Both the position numbers and the translations under genes were made by a program. Positions 1 through 9,117 of a stretch of 64,000 nt of DNA are shown in pieces. The first letter of the stretch is position 1; each line of letters begins with the position of its first letter. The DNA lies in contig CAKPKJ010000002.1 of assembly GCA_934167445.1 (NCBI GenBank), positions 62,001 to 126,000 on the forward strand, written 5' to 3'. This DNA comes from an uncultured Clostridia bacterium (GTDB lineage: Bacteria > Bacillota > Clostridia > TANB77 > CAG-508). Below the pieces are notes generated by a model. That model was not told the origin of the DNA and ran no database searches. It was given only the letters and a program-made list of their open reading frames with translations.

Positions 1-1338
1 TCATTTAGAATTGGTTTTTCTGGAAAATTTGATGAACTATATAAAGCACTAAAAAAAGAAGGATTTAACGACCCGGAAATTTTGGAATCAGGTTTAGTAA
101 ACAGAAATGACAATGGTGCATATATAGATAGATATAGAAATAGGTTAATGTTTCCAATATGTGATGCACGAGGAAGAGTAATTGCATTTGGAGGAAGAGT
201 TTTAGACGATTCAAAACCTAAATATATAAATTCACCAGAAAATGTAGTCTATAGTAAAGGTAGAAATTTATTTGGACTAAATGTTGCAAAGAAAAGTCAA
301 GAAACCAAAAAAAGAATTCTTATAGTAGAAGGATATATGGATGTAATATCTTTACAACAAAGAGGAATTCCAAATGTAGTTGCACCATTAGGAACAGCGT
401 TAACACAACAGCAAGGATGGTTGCTAAGAAAAAATTCGGAACAAATAGTATTAAGTTTTGATTCAGATGAAGCAGGGCTACAAGCAAAAATAAGAGCACT
501 AGATATATTACAAAATATGGGATGTGATATACGTGTGTTGCAAATGGAAGGTGCTAAAGACCCTGATGAATTTATTGTAAAATATGGCAATGCAAGATTC
601 AAAAATTTAGTGGATAAAGCATTATCAGTAATTGAATTTAAAGTAAAATTATTGAAAAAAAACTTGAATTTAGAAAATACAAATGACAAAATAAAATTTT
701 TAAATGAAATTGCAAAATTAATATCTAAAGTTGATAATAACATTGAAAGGGAAATTTATATTGAAAAAATTGCTAAAGAATATGAAATTTCAAAAGAAGC
801 TATTTATGCAGAAGTAAATAAACTTACATACGCAGGAAACAAAAGTGAGAAAATATTGGACAAGCCAAAACCAGTATTTACACATAAAAAAGTAGAACAA
901 GTAGTTTCAGAGGCAGTAATAAGAAGAGAAAATACAGTACTTGCAATATTGCTAATGGGGGATTTAAGTATTTTTCAAATTATAAAATCAAATATTACAG
1001 TTGAAGATTTTAAAGACGAATTAAATAAGCAAATTGCTCAAAAAATGTATGAAGAATTTGAAAAAGGAAATAGTAATATAAATGCAATTTTAGATAAAAT
1101 GGATGAAGAAGAACAAAGTCATATAACAGAAATATTAGCAGATGATTATGAATTAGATGACATTGAAAAGGCAATAGATGATGTTATGCAAAGCTATGAA
1201 AAAGATAAATTGACTAGTAGAAAATTTGAGATTCTTGAAATATTAGAAAAAAATGACGGAACTTTGGAGCAAGAAGAAAAAAGTAAATTAGAAAAAGAGC
1301 TAAGTGATACTATAAGTAGATTAGCTAAAATGAAATAG
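1..1338 (+). CDS. dnaG: DNA primase DnaG (5' end outside window)
   Basis: Makes RNA primers at the replication fork. The frame is open from base 1, so the N-terminal zinc finger lies outside the window. The visible part begins in the catalytic core's N-terminal subdomain, followed by the TOPRIM domain with VEGYMD (catalytic Glu) and FDSDEAG (metal-binding acidic residues), then a helical C-terminal region expected to bind DnaB. It is followed directly by the sigma factor gene: its stop overlaps that gene's ribosome binding site, the dnaG-sigA order common in Firmicutes. Family assignment is certain; only the start is missing. Confidence 0.97.
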   Translation, partial: SFRIGFSGKFDELYKALKKEGFNDPEILESGLVNRNDNGAYIDRYRNRLMFPICDARGRVIAFGGRVLDDSKPKYINSPENVVYSKGRNLFGLNVAKKSQETKKRILIVEGYMDVISLQQRGIPNVVAPLGTALTQQQGWLLRKNSEQIVLSFDSDEAGLQAKIRALDILQNMGCDIRVLQMEGAKDPDEFIVKYGNARFKNLVDKALSVIEFKVKLLKKNLNLENTNDKIKFLNEIAKLISKVDNNIEREIYIEKIAKEYEISKEAIYAEVNKLTYAGNKSEKILDKPKPVFTHKKVEQVVSEAVIRRENTVLAILLMGDLSIFQIIKSNITVEDFKDELNKQIAQKMYEEFEKGNSNINAILDKMDEEEQSHITEILADDYELDDIEKAIDDVMQSYEKDKLTSRKFEILEILEKNDGTLEQEEKSKLEKELSDTISRLAKMK

Positions 1339-1349
1339 GGGTGAAAAAA

Positions 1350-2714
1350 ATGGCAAGTAAAAAAGAAGAAATAGAAAAAGAAAATACAAAAGTAGTAAAA
1401 AAGGTGACAACAGAAAAGGAGAATATAAAGACAAATAAAAAAACTGTAGCAGAAAAAGAAACAGAAAAATTAGAAAAAGCAAGAGAAAAAATAAAAGAAA
1501 GCCATAAAAAGGAAGAAAAAGCTGTTAAAGAAGCCAAAAAATCTAACACAGAAAAAACTAAAAAAGTAGAAAAAGCAAATAAAGAAGAAGGCAAAGTAGA
1601 AAAGAAGAATGAAAAAACTTCTAAGGATAATGTAATAAAAGACGAAAAAGTAAATAAAATTTTAAAGAAAGCCAAAGAACAAGGCAAAATTACATATGGT
1701 GACCTTGCAAAAGAATTAGACGATGTTAATCCTGACCAAATAGACCAAGTGTTTGATGCTTTTGAAGAAATGGGAGTTAATCTTTTAAGTGACGATATTG
1801 ATGATGAAGAACCAGACATAGAAGATTTAAAAGAAGTAGAAGATTTAAAATTAGATGAAATAACAGATACAAGTTATGAAGGAATAAATGTAGATGACCC
1901 AGTTAGAATGTACTTAAGAGAGATAGGAAGAATACCACTTTTAACATTTGACCAAGAATTAGATTTAGCTAAGAGAATACTAGATGGTGATGAAGAAGCA
2001 AAAAAAGAATTAGCAGAATCAAACTTGAGATTAGTTGTAAGTATTGCTAAGAAATATGTTGGTAGAGGAATGCTATTTTTAGACTTGATTCAAGAAGGAA
2101 ATATGGGATTAATCAAAGCAGTAGAAAAATTTGATTATACAAAAGGATTCAAATTTAGTACTTATGCTACATGGTGGATTAGGCAAGCAATTACAAGAGC
2201 AATAGCAGACCAAGCAAGAACAATAAGAATTCCAGTTCATATGGTAGAAACTATAAATAAATTAATTAGAACATCAAGACACTTATTACAACAATTAGGT
2301 AGAGAACCAACGCCAGAAGAAATTGCCGCAGAAATGGAAATACCTGTAGAAAAAGTAATGGAAATTCAAAAAATTGCGCAAGATCCAGTGTCTCTAGAAA
2401 CTCCAATTGGAGAAGAAGATGATAGTCATTTAGGTGATTTTATTCAAGACGATGATAGCCCAGCACCACACGATTCAGCAGCATATACATTGTTAAAAGA
2501 ACAATTAGAAGAAGTAATGAATACATTAACACCTAGAGAAGCAAAAGTTTTAAAATTAAGATTTGGCTTAGAAGATGGAAAAGCAAGGACACTAGAAGAA
2601 GTTGGCCGCGAATTTGATGTAACACGTGAAAGAATTAGACAGATAGAAGCAAAAGCTTTAAGAAAATTAAGACATCCAAGTAGAAGTAAAAAATTAAGAG
2701 ATTATATGAGCTAA
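1350..2714 (+). CDS. sigA: Primary sigma factor RpoD/SigA
   Basis: Housekeeping sigma-70 factor directing RNA polymerase to -35/-10 promoters. Residues 1-100 are an unusual Lys/Glu-rich low-complexity extension. Region 1.1 (about 100-150) follows, then region 1.2 with DPVRMYLREIG, region 2 with GLIKAVEKFDY and FSTYATWWIRQAI, region 3, and region 4 with LTPREAKVLKLRFGL and the helix-turn-helix VTRERIRQIEAKALRKLR. I chose ATG 1350 rather than GTG 1341 because AGGGGTG at 1337-1343 sits 6 bases before it. The many TTGACA/TATAAT promoters in the window match this factor. Translationally close to dnaG. Confidence 0.97.
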   Translation: MASKKEEIEKENTKVVKKVTTEKENIKTNKKTVAEKETEKLEKAREKIKESHKKEEKAVKEAKKSNTEKTKKVEKANKEEGKVEKKNEKTSKDNVIKDEKVNKILKKAKEQGKITYGDLAKELDDVNPDQIDQVFDAFEEMGVNLLSDDIDDEEPDIEDLKEVEDLKLDEITDTSYEGINVDDPVRMYLREIGRIPLLTFDQELDLAKRILDGDEEAKKELAESNLRLVVSIAKKYVGRGMLFLDLIQEGNMGLIKAVEKFDYTKGFKFSTYATWWIRQAITRAIADQARTIRIPVHMVETINKLIRTSRHLLQQLGREPTPEEIAAEMEIPVEKVMEIQKIAQDPVSLETPIGEEDDSHLGDFIQDDDSPAPHDSAAYTLLKEQLEEVMNTLTPREAKVLKLRFGLEDGKARTLEEVGREFDVTRERIRQIEAKALRKLRHPSRSKKLRDYMS

Positions 2715-2739
2715 AAATTTATGGAATACGGAGGATAAG

Positions 2740-3813
2740 ATGGAGCAAATAGTAGGATTTATAGAAAATATAAAGTCAGTACAAATTGTAGACGTGCTAG
2801 TAGCTATATGTATAATGGTCTTATTTACAGTATTAAGCCCAAGTATATCATATATTATTGTAAGATTATTTAAAAGAAAAAGCAAAAAAAAGGAAATAAG
2901 GAACAGTGCATTTTATAGTCCATTAAAAATATTCTTTTCAATATTAGGAATATATCTTGCAGTAGTATTTTTAAAGGAATCATTAAATATTTCAGAAGAA
3001 ATTATGGAAGTAGTAACTAAAGGATTCTGGATAATTAGTACAATAGCATTTAGCAAGGCTTTAGCACAGAGTTTTACGATGAAATCTAGCTTGATTATAA
3101 AATACAAAGAAACAACAGAAAAAGATATAAATGATGGAATGCTTAAATTTTCATTAAAAATAGTAAGGATAATTATATATGCAATTGCAATATTAATAAT
3201 ATTAATAATTTTAAAAGTAAATGTTGGAGGAATAATTACAGGCTTAGGTTTAGGTGGTGTTATTATAACATTAGCAGCTCAAGATACAGCTAAAAATATT
3301 TTTGGTGGAATTGTAATATTTTTGGACAGAACATTTAATGTTGGAGATTGGATTGAAACACCAAATTATGAAGGAATTGTTGAAGGAATGACATTTAGAA
3401 CAACAAGAATTAGAAATTTTGAAAATTCAGTTGTAAATATTCCAAACTCAACAATGGCAGACACAGCAATAATTAATTGGAGTAAAATGGAAAAGAGAAG
3501 ATATAAAATAAGATTGCCATTCTCTTTTGAAATAACATCAGAGCAAATGAATATGTTAAAAGAAAAAATAGAGGCAATGCTAAGAAGCAATCCTGAAACA
3601 ATAAACGATGATATATTATTAAGTTTTGATACAATTTCAGAAAATAACCTTTCACTATTGATAGATTTGTTTGTAAAAACAACAAGTTATGATGATTACG
3701 AAAGAACCAAGGATAAAGTGAATGCACGAATATTAGACATTGTACATAATTCTGGGATGAAACTTGCATATCCTGCAAGTACAGTCTTTTTAGATAATGA
3801 AAATAATAGATAA
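2740..3813 (+). CDS. MscS-family mechanosensitive channel
   Basis: Small-conductance mechanosensitive channel releasing solutes on hypo-osmotic shock, in the plasma membrane. At 357 residues it has several N-terminal membrane segments, the glycine-rich pore helix region (GGIITGLGLGGVIITLAAQD) and the beta domain motif FLDRTFNVGDWIE, followed by the soluble C-terminal vestibule. A GGAGG at 2731 precedes the ATG. It follows sigA by 25 bases and is closed by a terminator at 3828, so it may share the dnaG-sigA transcript. Family is clear; the exact subtype is not. Confidence 0.93.
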   Translation: MEQIVGFIENIKSVQIVDVLVAICIMVLFTVLSPSISYIIVRLFKRKSKKKEIRNSAFYSPLKIFFSILGIYLAVVFLKESLNISEEIMEVVTKGFWIISTIAFSKALAQSFTMKSSLIIKYKETTEKDINDGMLKFSLKIVRIIIYAIAILIILIILKVNVGGIITGLGLGGVIITLAAQDTAKNIFGGIVIFLDRTFNVGDWIETPNYEGIVEGMTFRTTRIRNFENSVVNIPNSTMADTAIINWSKMEKRRYKIRLPFSFEITSEQMNMLKEKIEAMLRSNPETINDDILLSFDTISENNLSLLIDLFVKTTSYDDYERTKDKVNARILDIVHNSGMKLAYPASTVFLDNENNR

Positions 3814-3827
3814 AATAGACTTGAAAG

Positions 3828-3880
3828 AAAAGCGGTAAATAAAAGTGGAAAAACCATTTTGTATTTACTGCTTTTTATAA
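3828..3880 (+). terminator. Rho-independent terminator after mscS
   Basis: 14-base arms at 3828-3841 and 3862-3875 pair with one G-U, followed by T-rich sequence. Ends the dnaG-sigA-mscS unit. The remaining 140 bases before the response regulator hold only weak promoter-like AT-rich sequence. Confidence 0.8.
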
Positions 3881-4033
3881 TAAAAAAATAATGCTGTATG
3901 AACAAATTTATCTAAAGCCGTTCACGCTATAGACATAAATACCATTTATAATATATAATATCATATAAACAGTCGGGATTTTAACAACAAGAATTGAAAA
4001 ATTTTGAGCTAATAAGAAAGGATGAAACTTAAA

Positions 4034-4708
4034 ATGAGCAATTGTATTTTAATAGTAGATGATGAATTGAGAATGAGAAAATTAATAAAAGATTTTCTAT
4101 CAGCAAAAGGATATTCTATATTAGAAGCAGAAGATGGAGAAAAAGCATTAGAAGTTTTTGAAAACAACAAAAACAAAATCAGTTTGATTTTATTAGATGT
4201 TATGATGCCTAAACTTGACGGTTGGTCAGTTTTAAGACAAATTAGGCAAGAGTCAAAAGTTCCAATTATAATGCTAACAGCAAGAGGAGAAGAACAGGAT
4301 GAATTATTCGGGTTTGAATTAGGAGTTGACGAATATATATCAAAACCCTTTAGCCCCAAAATTTTAGTTGCAAGAGTTGAAGCAATATTAAAAAGGACTA
4401 ATAAAGACGAAAAAGAAATAAAAGATTATGATGGAATAGAAATTGATAAAGAAGGAAGAACTGTAACTGTAGATGGAAAAAATATAGAACTAAGTCTAAG
4501 AGAATACGAATTATTGGTATATCTTGTAGAAAATGAAAATATAGCATTATCAAGAGATAAAATACTAAATAATGTATGGAACTATGATTATTATGGAGAT
4601 TCAAGAACAATTGATAGTCACATAAAGAAGATAAGACACAAATTAGGTAAAAAAGGAAAAAACATAAAAACAATAAGAGGTGTAGGATACAAATTTGAAA
4701 CAAAATAG
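4034..4708 (+). CDS. OmpR/PhoB-family response regulator
   Basis: DNA-binding two-component regulator. Receiver domain with acidic pair VDDE near residues 8-11, phosphoacceptor Asp at about residue 55 in LILLDVMMP, the conserved Thr in MLTARGE and Lys in ISKPF; C-terminal winged helix (REYELLVYL, SRDKILNNVW, RTIDSHIKKIRHKLG). I prefer ATG 4034 to ATG 4022, since AAAGGAT at 4016-4022 would overlap the earlier start but lies about 11 bases before 4034. The kinase gene follows 17 bases later. The signal sensed cannot be deduced. Confidence 0.93.
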   Translation: MSNCILIVDDELRMRKLIKDFLSAKGYSILEAEDGEKALEVFENNKNKISLILLDVMMPKLDGWSVLRQIRQESKVPIIMLTARGEEQDELFGFELGVDEYISKPFSPKILVARVEAILKRTNKDEKEIKDYDGIEIDKEGRTVTVDGKNIELSLREYELLVYLVENENIALSRDKILNNVWNYDYYGDSRTIDSHIKKIRHKLGKKGKNIKTIRGVGYKFETK

Positions 4709-4725
4709 AAAAGAGGAATAATAAA

Positions 4726-6225
4726 ATGGCAAAAAGAGAAACACCATTCAATTCAGTAAGAGTAAAATTATTTTTAACATTATCGCTAGTAATTTTAGGA
4801 ATAATAACATTTTTAATATTAGTAAATAACTTTGTATTTGGACAGTTTTATCTATTTAGCAAAAGGCAAGTGCTAAAGTCAGTATATTCTACGGTTAATG
4901 ATTATTACAATAATTGCGAAGATGGGAGTTTATCAACAGAACTAGAACAAATTGCTATAAAAAATAATTTCGATATATTAATTCGAAATAACCAAAATAT
5001 AAATGTATTTACATCAAGTAAGGATTTTTTCTCAACATTAGGACAAATGGATGAAATGACTAATAAATTGCATACAGGCTCAGGGGAATTGATAGAAAAA
5101 GGGAATAAATATATAATAAGTAAAATAAAAGATACTCAAAATGGTCTAACATATGTATTGTTATCAGCAACATTAGATAATGGATATTTACTATATATTA
5201 GAATTCCAATAAATTCAATTCAAGAAAGTGTAAAAATATCAAATAACTTTCTATATTTAATGGCTGGATTTGCAATATTGATAGCTGCGGTTATAGTATC
5301 ATATGTATCAAGAAAATTTACTGAACCAATTTTAGAATTAAATGCAATTGCAAAAAAAATGGCAAATTTAGACTTTAGCCATAAATATAGAATAACAGAT
5401 GCAGATGATGAAATAAATAACCTTGGTAAAAGTATTAATATGATGTCAGATAAATTAGAAAGAACAATAAAACAACTTAGAAATACAAATATTGAATTGG
5501 AAAAAGACATAGAAGAAAAATCTAAGATAGACGAAATGAGAAAAAGTTTTATATCAGACGTATCACATGAATTAAAAACTCCAATAGCTTTGATACAAGG
5601 ATATAGTGAAGGGCTATTGGAAAATGTGAATTCAGATGATGAAAGTAGAAAATTCTATGCAGAAGTCATTTTAGACGAAACCAATAAAATGGATAAATTA
5701 GTAAAACAGTTACTAGAATTAATGAAATTAGAATATGGAAAAAGAGAATTTACAGACACAATATTTAATGTTGTGGAAGTAGAAAAAGAAGTTATTAGGA
5801 AATCTAAAGTAATGCTAGAAGAAAAACAAGCAGAAGTAAAATACGAAACACCAGAAGAAATAAATGTATATGCAGACGATTTTTATATAGAACAAGTAAT
5901 CACAAATTATATGACAAATGCAATAAAACACGTTGAACCAGTAAATGGAGAAAATTATATAAAAATAACTAATGAAGTCAATATAGAAAAAAATACGGTT
6001 AGAATAAAAGTATTCAATACAGGGGAACAAATTTCTGAAGAGCATATGGCACGAATTTGGAATCGTTTTTATAAAATAGATGAATCAAGAAATAGAACTG
6101 ATGGTGGTACTGGTATAGGACTAGCTTTTGTAAAAGCGATAATGACAAACTATGGAAAAGATTATGGACTAGTAAATAAAGATAATGGCGTAGAATTTTA
6201 TTTTGACTTAAATCTAAAAATATAG
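4726..6225 (+). CDS. Sensor histidine kinase (HAMP-HisKA-HATPase)
   Basis: Partner of the response regulator just upstream. 499 residues: membrane segment about 15-38, an extracytoplasmic sensor of about 130 residues, a second membrane segment about 175-195, HAMP domain, HisKA with SDVSHELKTPIALIQG (phospho-His about residue 281), and HATPase_c with the N box (NYMTNAIKH), a degenerate G1 region (VFNTGEQIS) and G2 GGTGIGLA. Architecture resembles VanS/PhoR-type kinases. Co-transcribed with the regulator; the unit ends at the hairpin at 6302-6352. Confidence 0.94.
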   Translation: MAKRETPFNSVRVKLFLTLSLVILGIITFLILVNNFVFGQFYLFSKRQVLKSVYSTVNDYYNNCEDGSLSTELEQIAIKNNFDILIRNNQNINVFTSSKDFFSTLGQMDEMTNKLHTGSGELIEKGNKYIISKIKDTQNGLTYVLLSATLDNGYLLYIRIPINSIQESVKISNNFLYLMAGFAILIAAVIVSYVSRKFTEPILELNAIAKKMANLDFSHKYRITDADDEINNLGKSINMMSDKLERTIKQLRNTNIELEKDIEEKSKIDEMRKSFISDVSHELKTPIALIQGYSEGLLENVNSDDESRKFYAEVILDETNKMDKLVKQLLELMKLEYGKREFTDTIFNVVEVEKEVIRKSKVMLEEKQAEVKYETPEEINVYADDFYIEQVITNYMTNAIKHVEPVNGENYIKITNEVNIEKNTVRIKVFNTGEQISEEHMARIWNRFYKIDESRNRTDGGTGIGLAFVKAIMTNYGKDYGLVNKDNGVEFYFDLNLKI

Positions 6226-6301
6226 AAAAAAATTGAAAAAATTATATAAGTTATAAAACAAAGCATAAAATTCAAATTATGAATTATTCAATATGAAATA
6301 A

Positions 6302-6352
6302 AAAATCTCTCGTATTTAGTAGAAAAAATCTAATAAACACGAGAGATTTTGT
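6302..6352. terminator. Bidirectional terminator between convergent genes
   Basis: Long hairpin with AAAATCTCTCGT and ACGAGAGATTTT outer arms plus a second paired block inside; T-runs on both strands. It serves the histidine kinase from the left and the HipA-like gene from the right, whose stop codon touches the 3' arm. Confidence 0.85.
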
Positions 6353-7200
6353 TAATTATTACTATTTTTAATAATATTGAATCTGATTTCAATAATTTTT
6401 TTATAAAAATTTTTCCTTATATCAGATATACAATTTATACTATCAATAAAATCAAAAATCTTAGAAATATCAATATTGGGAAGTAATCTTGAGATGGCTT
6501 TTTTACATTCCTCATTATTACCATCTTTTATATATGACATATAATTAATTTTTTTACCATTTTCTTTTATGCAAGAGTAACAATTTAAAGCAAAATTTTT
6601 AAGTTCAGTTTCATTAAGGCCAGAAATGTCACTATCTTCAAGCATAGGATTTAAACAAGAACCACAATCATAAATTGGAGAAAAACGAACTTCGCTTGTT
6701 TTCTTATTTAGTAAAAATCCCCAATTACCATTATGCCTGTCAGTATTACCAATTAAACTATCAATAACAAACATATCCCAAAATTTATTTTTTGTTGAAT
6801 CAGAATCAATTATTGTATTTGTTTCAATAACTTCCATTATATCACTTAGTTCTGTTTCTATTTTTTTATCTGGGTTAGTACTTAAAGCCAAATTTTCAAA
6901 TTCATATAATACATCATTATCACTTGTAAAATCCTCACAAGCACATACTATTTTTTCTTTACCATTATAATTATATATACCTAATAAAGTGTTTTGAGTT
7001 TCAAATTTTGAAAGCTTAAATATATTACTACCAATATATTCAGAAAAAGCATTATTAATATAAGAAATATTTTTATTTTTTTCTCTAACTGGGTCAGGGA
7101 ATTTTACTAAATATTTTTTATTGTTATAAATAAGAGTTTTCTTTTTTTCTGAACCTTTATAATTATTAAATTCTTCTATTGCATTTGTAAAATCAATCAT
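6352..7200 (-). CDS. HipA-like (CtkA-type) serine/threonine kinase, possible toxin
   Basis: 282 residues resembling the C-terminal kinase domain of HipA, and stand-alone relatives such as CtkA. Seen: N-terminal nucleotide-binding strand region with NNKKYLVKFPDP, catalytic-loop motif DSLIGNTDRHNGNWGFLLN with the expected catalytic Asp/Asn, and the metal-binding FSPIYDCGS motif. HipA kinases phosphorylate targets such as glutamyl-tRNA synthetase; the target here is unknown. An XRE regulator gene lies 105 bases upstream on the same strand, matching the hipB-hipA order, so a toxin-antitoxin pair is plausible but inferred. The ribosome binding site (AAGGA) is rather far from the ATG. Confidence 0.8.
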   Translation of the reverse strand: MIDFTNAIEEFNNYKGSEKKKTLIYNNKKYLVKFPDPVREKNKNISYINNAFSEYIGSNIFKLSKFETQNTLLGIYNYNGKEKIVCACEDFTSDNDVLYEFENLALSTNPDKKIETELSDIMEVIETNTIIDSDSTKNKFWDMFVIDSLIGNTDRHNGNWGFLLNKKTSEVRFSPIYDCGSCLNPMLEDSDISGLNETELKNFALNCYSCIKENGKKINYMSYIKDGNNEECKKAISRLLPNIDISKIFDFIDSINCISDIRKNFYKKIIEIRFNIIKNSNN

Positions 7201-7305
7201 AGTTATATTATTAAAATCCTTTCTATTAACTATATACTAATATAACATATTTTAAATGAAAAAATCAATATATATTATTTTTTATAATAAATAAAAGGAA
7301 TAGTA

Positions 7306-7536
7306 TTACTTATGAAATTTTGACTTGGGGTAAGGTTTAGATATATCTGTTCTGTAAATTAAATAATCAATGCTAGTATTATAATAATCTGCTAATTTTG
7401 AAAGTATTTCTATAGGAATGTTACGTTTGTTTAGTTCATAGTATGAATATGCAACCTGAGAAATATTAAGCATTTTACTAATTTCAAATTGTGTTAAATC
7501 ATTATCTTCCCTTAAATTTTTTATACGAGTATCCAT
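7306..7536 (-). CDS. XRE-family helix-turn-helix regulator, HipB-like
   Basis: 76-residue single-domain DNA-binding protein: helix-turn-helix region with LTQFEISKMLNISQVAYSYY followed by IPIEILSKLADYYNTSIDYL, the standard Cro/C1 fold, with a short basic tail. It is upstream of the HipA-like kinase and divergent from a pilin-like gene. Two AACAnnnTGTT dyads in the intergenic region are candidate operators for autoregulation and for control of the divergent gene. Antitoxin role is inferred from position only. Confidence 0.85.
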   Translation of the reverse strand: MDTRIKNLREDNDLTQFEISKMLNISQVAYSYYELNKRNIPIEILSKLADYYNTSIDYLIYRTDISKPYPKSKFHK

Positions 7537-7576
7537 ATTAAAAAGTCCTTTCTACATTATGAGAAAATTATAGAAT

Positions 7577-7618
7577 AAAACAAATTGTTATATTGACTTT
7601 TAAAACAAAATGTTATAA
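7577..7618 (+). promoter_or_regulatory. Tandem dyad operators overlapping a divergent promoter
   Basis: Two 16-base near-identical repeats (7577-7592 and 7602-7617), spaced 25 bases, each carry a dyad: AACAAATTGTT and AACAAAATGTT. TTGACT at about 7594 and TATAAT at 7615-7620 form a promoter-like pair (15-base spacer) toward the pilin-like gene; ATTATA at 7568 is a possible -10 for the XRE gene. The layout fits binding by the XRE protein. Confidence 0.55.
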
Positions 7619-7651
7619 TATAAACCAAAACAAAAGACAGGAGAAATAAAA

Positions 7652-8860
7652 ATGGGATATAGATTAGAAGAAAATAACCTAAAAAAATTAAGCAAAAAAA
7701 TAAATGGAATAACACTAATTGCATTAATAATAACAATTATTGTTTTGCTAATTTTAGCAGGAGTAAGCATTGCAATGCTAACAGGGCAAAATGGAATATT
7801 AACACAAGCACAAAACGCTAAGCAAATAACAGAGATAGCACAAATAAAAGAAGAGTGGGATGTAGAAAAATTAGGGTTAAAAATGCAAGAGCAAAAATTT
7901 AAAGAAATAAATGCATCAGGAGAAAATATTAAAAATTATATAAAAAGTATGCCAGACAATTTAATTGGAAAAATCTCAATAGTAAAAGGTGAACTTGCAT
8001 ATGACATTAACAAATTTACAAAAGAAGAGCAATTAACACTGAAATCTGATTATGGATTCAAGGCAACAGGAGATAATATTGTTCCATATGGCTCAGCAGA
8101 GAAAAAAGTAAAAGATGGAAAAGTAGAAATAACAGTGTTTTCAGCAGATGATGAAAGCGATGTAGACAAAATAATTTTGCCAGACGGAACAAGTAAAAAG
8201 ATACAATATGAGACAGAAAACATATTGTTACGAGGAAAATATTTAATAGCAGAAGAAATGTCAAAAGAAAAGCTTGGAAAATATTTTAAAAATGTTACAA
8301 TGGATGAGAAAAATCAGATAGCAACGTTAAAAGATGCAGAGAACTATAATGTTATTCTTGATTTAAATTCATATGGAGAACCAGCAAATTATAAGTTTTT
8401 AAATGAATGTTTTGCTAATAACAAAAATCTAGTTACATCTGGAAATGATTCAACTAATGCATTGGAAATTATAGCACAGAGTTATTGGACAGAAGGGAAA
8501 CTTGAAGCTAAAATTGATAAACAAAATGAAGTAACTAAATATTATAATCCGATTCCAGGGAGTGATTCGTTATATGGCATAGAATTTAAGCAAGGCACTG
8601 ATATATGGTGCACAGGAACTGTTGCTGGAGAAAATACAGATGTGGTAGGAATATATGAAAATGAAAATGGGAATAGGTGGTTGCATAAACATTATGGAGA
8701 ATTAAAAGATATAGAATTATTTTACAGGAATGCGATTTATAGAGTAGCAGGCTCAAGAAGTGCAACATATAATGTTGACAAAAATGGAACATATACATTC
8801 ACAATAGTAGACTTAGCAGGAAATGAAACAAAAATAGAGGTAGAAGTAACAGAATTATAA
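7652..8860 (+). CDS. Pilin-like surface protein (GITLIAL N-terminus)
   Basis: 402 residues. A short basic leader ends in KKINGITLIALIITIIVLLILAG, a prepilin-like class III signal in which the usual Glu at position 5 of the mature protein is Ala. LTGQNGILTQAQNAK follows, then a polar extracellular region with no recognised family, ending in an Ig-like strand YTFTIVDLAGNETKI. Three other proteins in this window share the N-terminus (35669, 49101, 59967) with unrelated C-termini. No pilus assembly or prepilin peptidase gene is nearby. Function unknown; exported display scaffold inferred. AGGAG precedes the ATG. Confidence 0.75.
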   Translation: MGYRLEENNLKKLSKKINGITLIALIITIIVLLILAGVSIAMLTGQNGILTQAQNAKQITEIAQIKEEWDVEKLGLKMQEQKFKEINASGENIKNYIKSMPDNLIGKISIVKGELAYDINKFTKEEQLTLKSDYGFKATGDNIVPYGSAEKKVKDGKVEITVFSADDESDVDKIILPDGTSKKIQYETENILLRGKYLIAEEMSKEKLGKYFKNVTMDEKNQIATLKDAENYNVILDLNSYGEPANYKFLNECFANNKNLVTSGNDSTNALEIIAQSYWTEGKLEAKIDKQNEVTKYYNPIPGSDSLYGIEFKQGTDIWCTGTVAGENTDVVGIYENENGNRWLHKHYGELKDIELFYRNAIYRVAGSRSATYNVDKNGTYTFTIVDLAGNETKIEVEVTEL

Positions 8861-8863
8861 AAT

Positions 8864-8912
8864 AAAAAGCATACTAAAGTATAAAGAGCAAATACTTTAG
8901 TATGCTTTTTTA
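8864..8912 (+). terminator. Strong terminator after pilin-like gene
   Basis: Perfect 18-base arms (8864-8881 and 8893-8910) followed by T-run; the A-run on the 5' side would let it work on the other strand too. Confidence 0.9.
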
Positions 8913-8990
8913 TGAAAAAATTTGAACTATAAAATTGCTATGAGAGTAAGCTTAGAAATCTATTTGTCGGATTTTGTCGAACGATTTTTC

Positions 8991-9019
8991 TTTACAAAAT
9001 GGAAAATGTGTAGTATTAT
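8991..9019 (+). promoter_or_regulatory. Promoter of the sortase-adhesin unit
   Basis: TTTACA (8991-8996), 17-base spacer, TATTAT (9014-9019), about 100 bases before the sortase start. SigA-type. Confidence 0.6.
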
Positions 9020-9117
9020 GTTACCAGAGTTAACTCATAAATATTTTAATTTATTTAAATCTATAATAATCCCTCAAAAGCTAATTGAATAATAAAAGGA
9101 GGTAATTATATTGCTTA

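Noticed and set aside
1325..1819. 164-codon minus-strand ORF in the sigA 5' region
   Set aside because: Ser/Phe-rich mirror of the Lys/Glu-rich sigA extension; no start signals.
7602..7617. Tandem repeats near 7577-7617 as a CRISPR array
   Set aside because: Only two 16-base copies with a 9-base gap; they fit operator dyads, and no cas genes are present.
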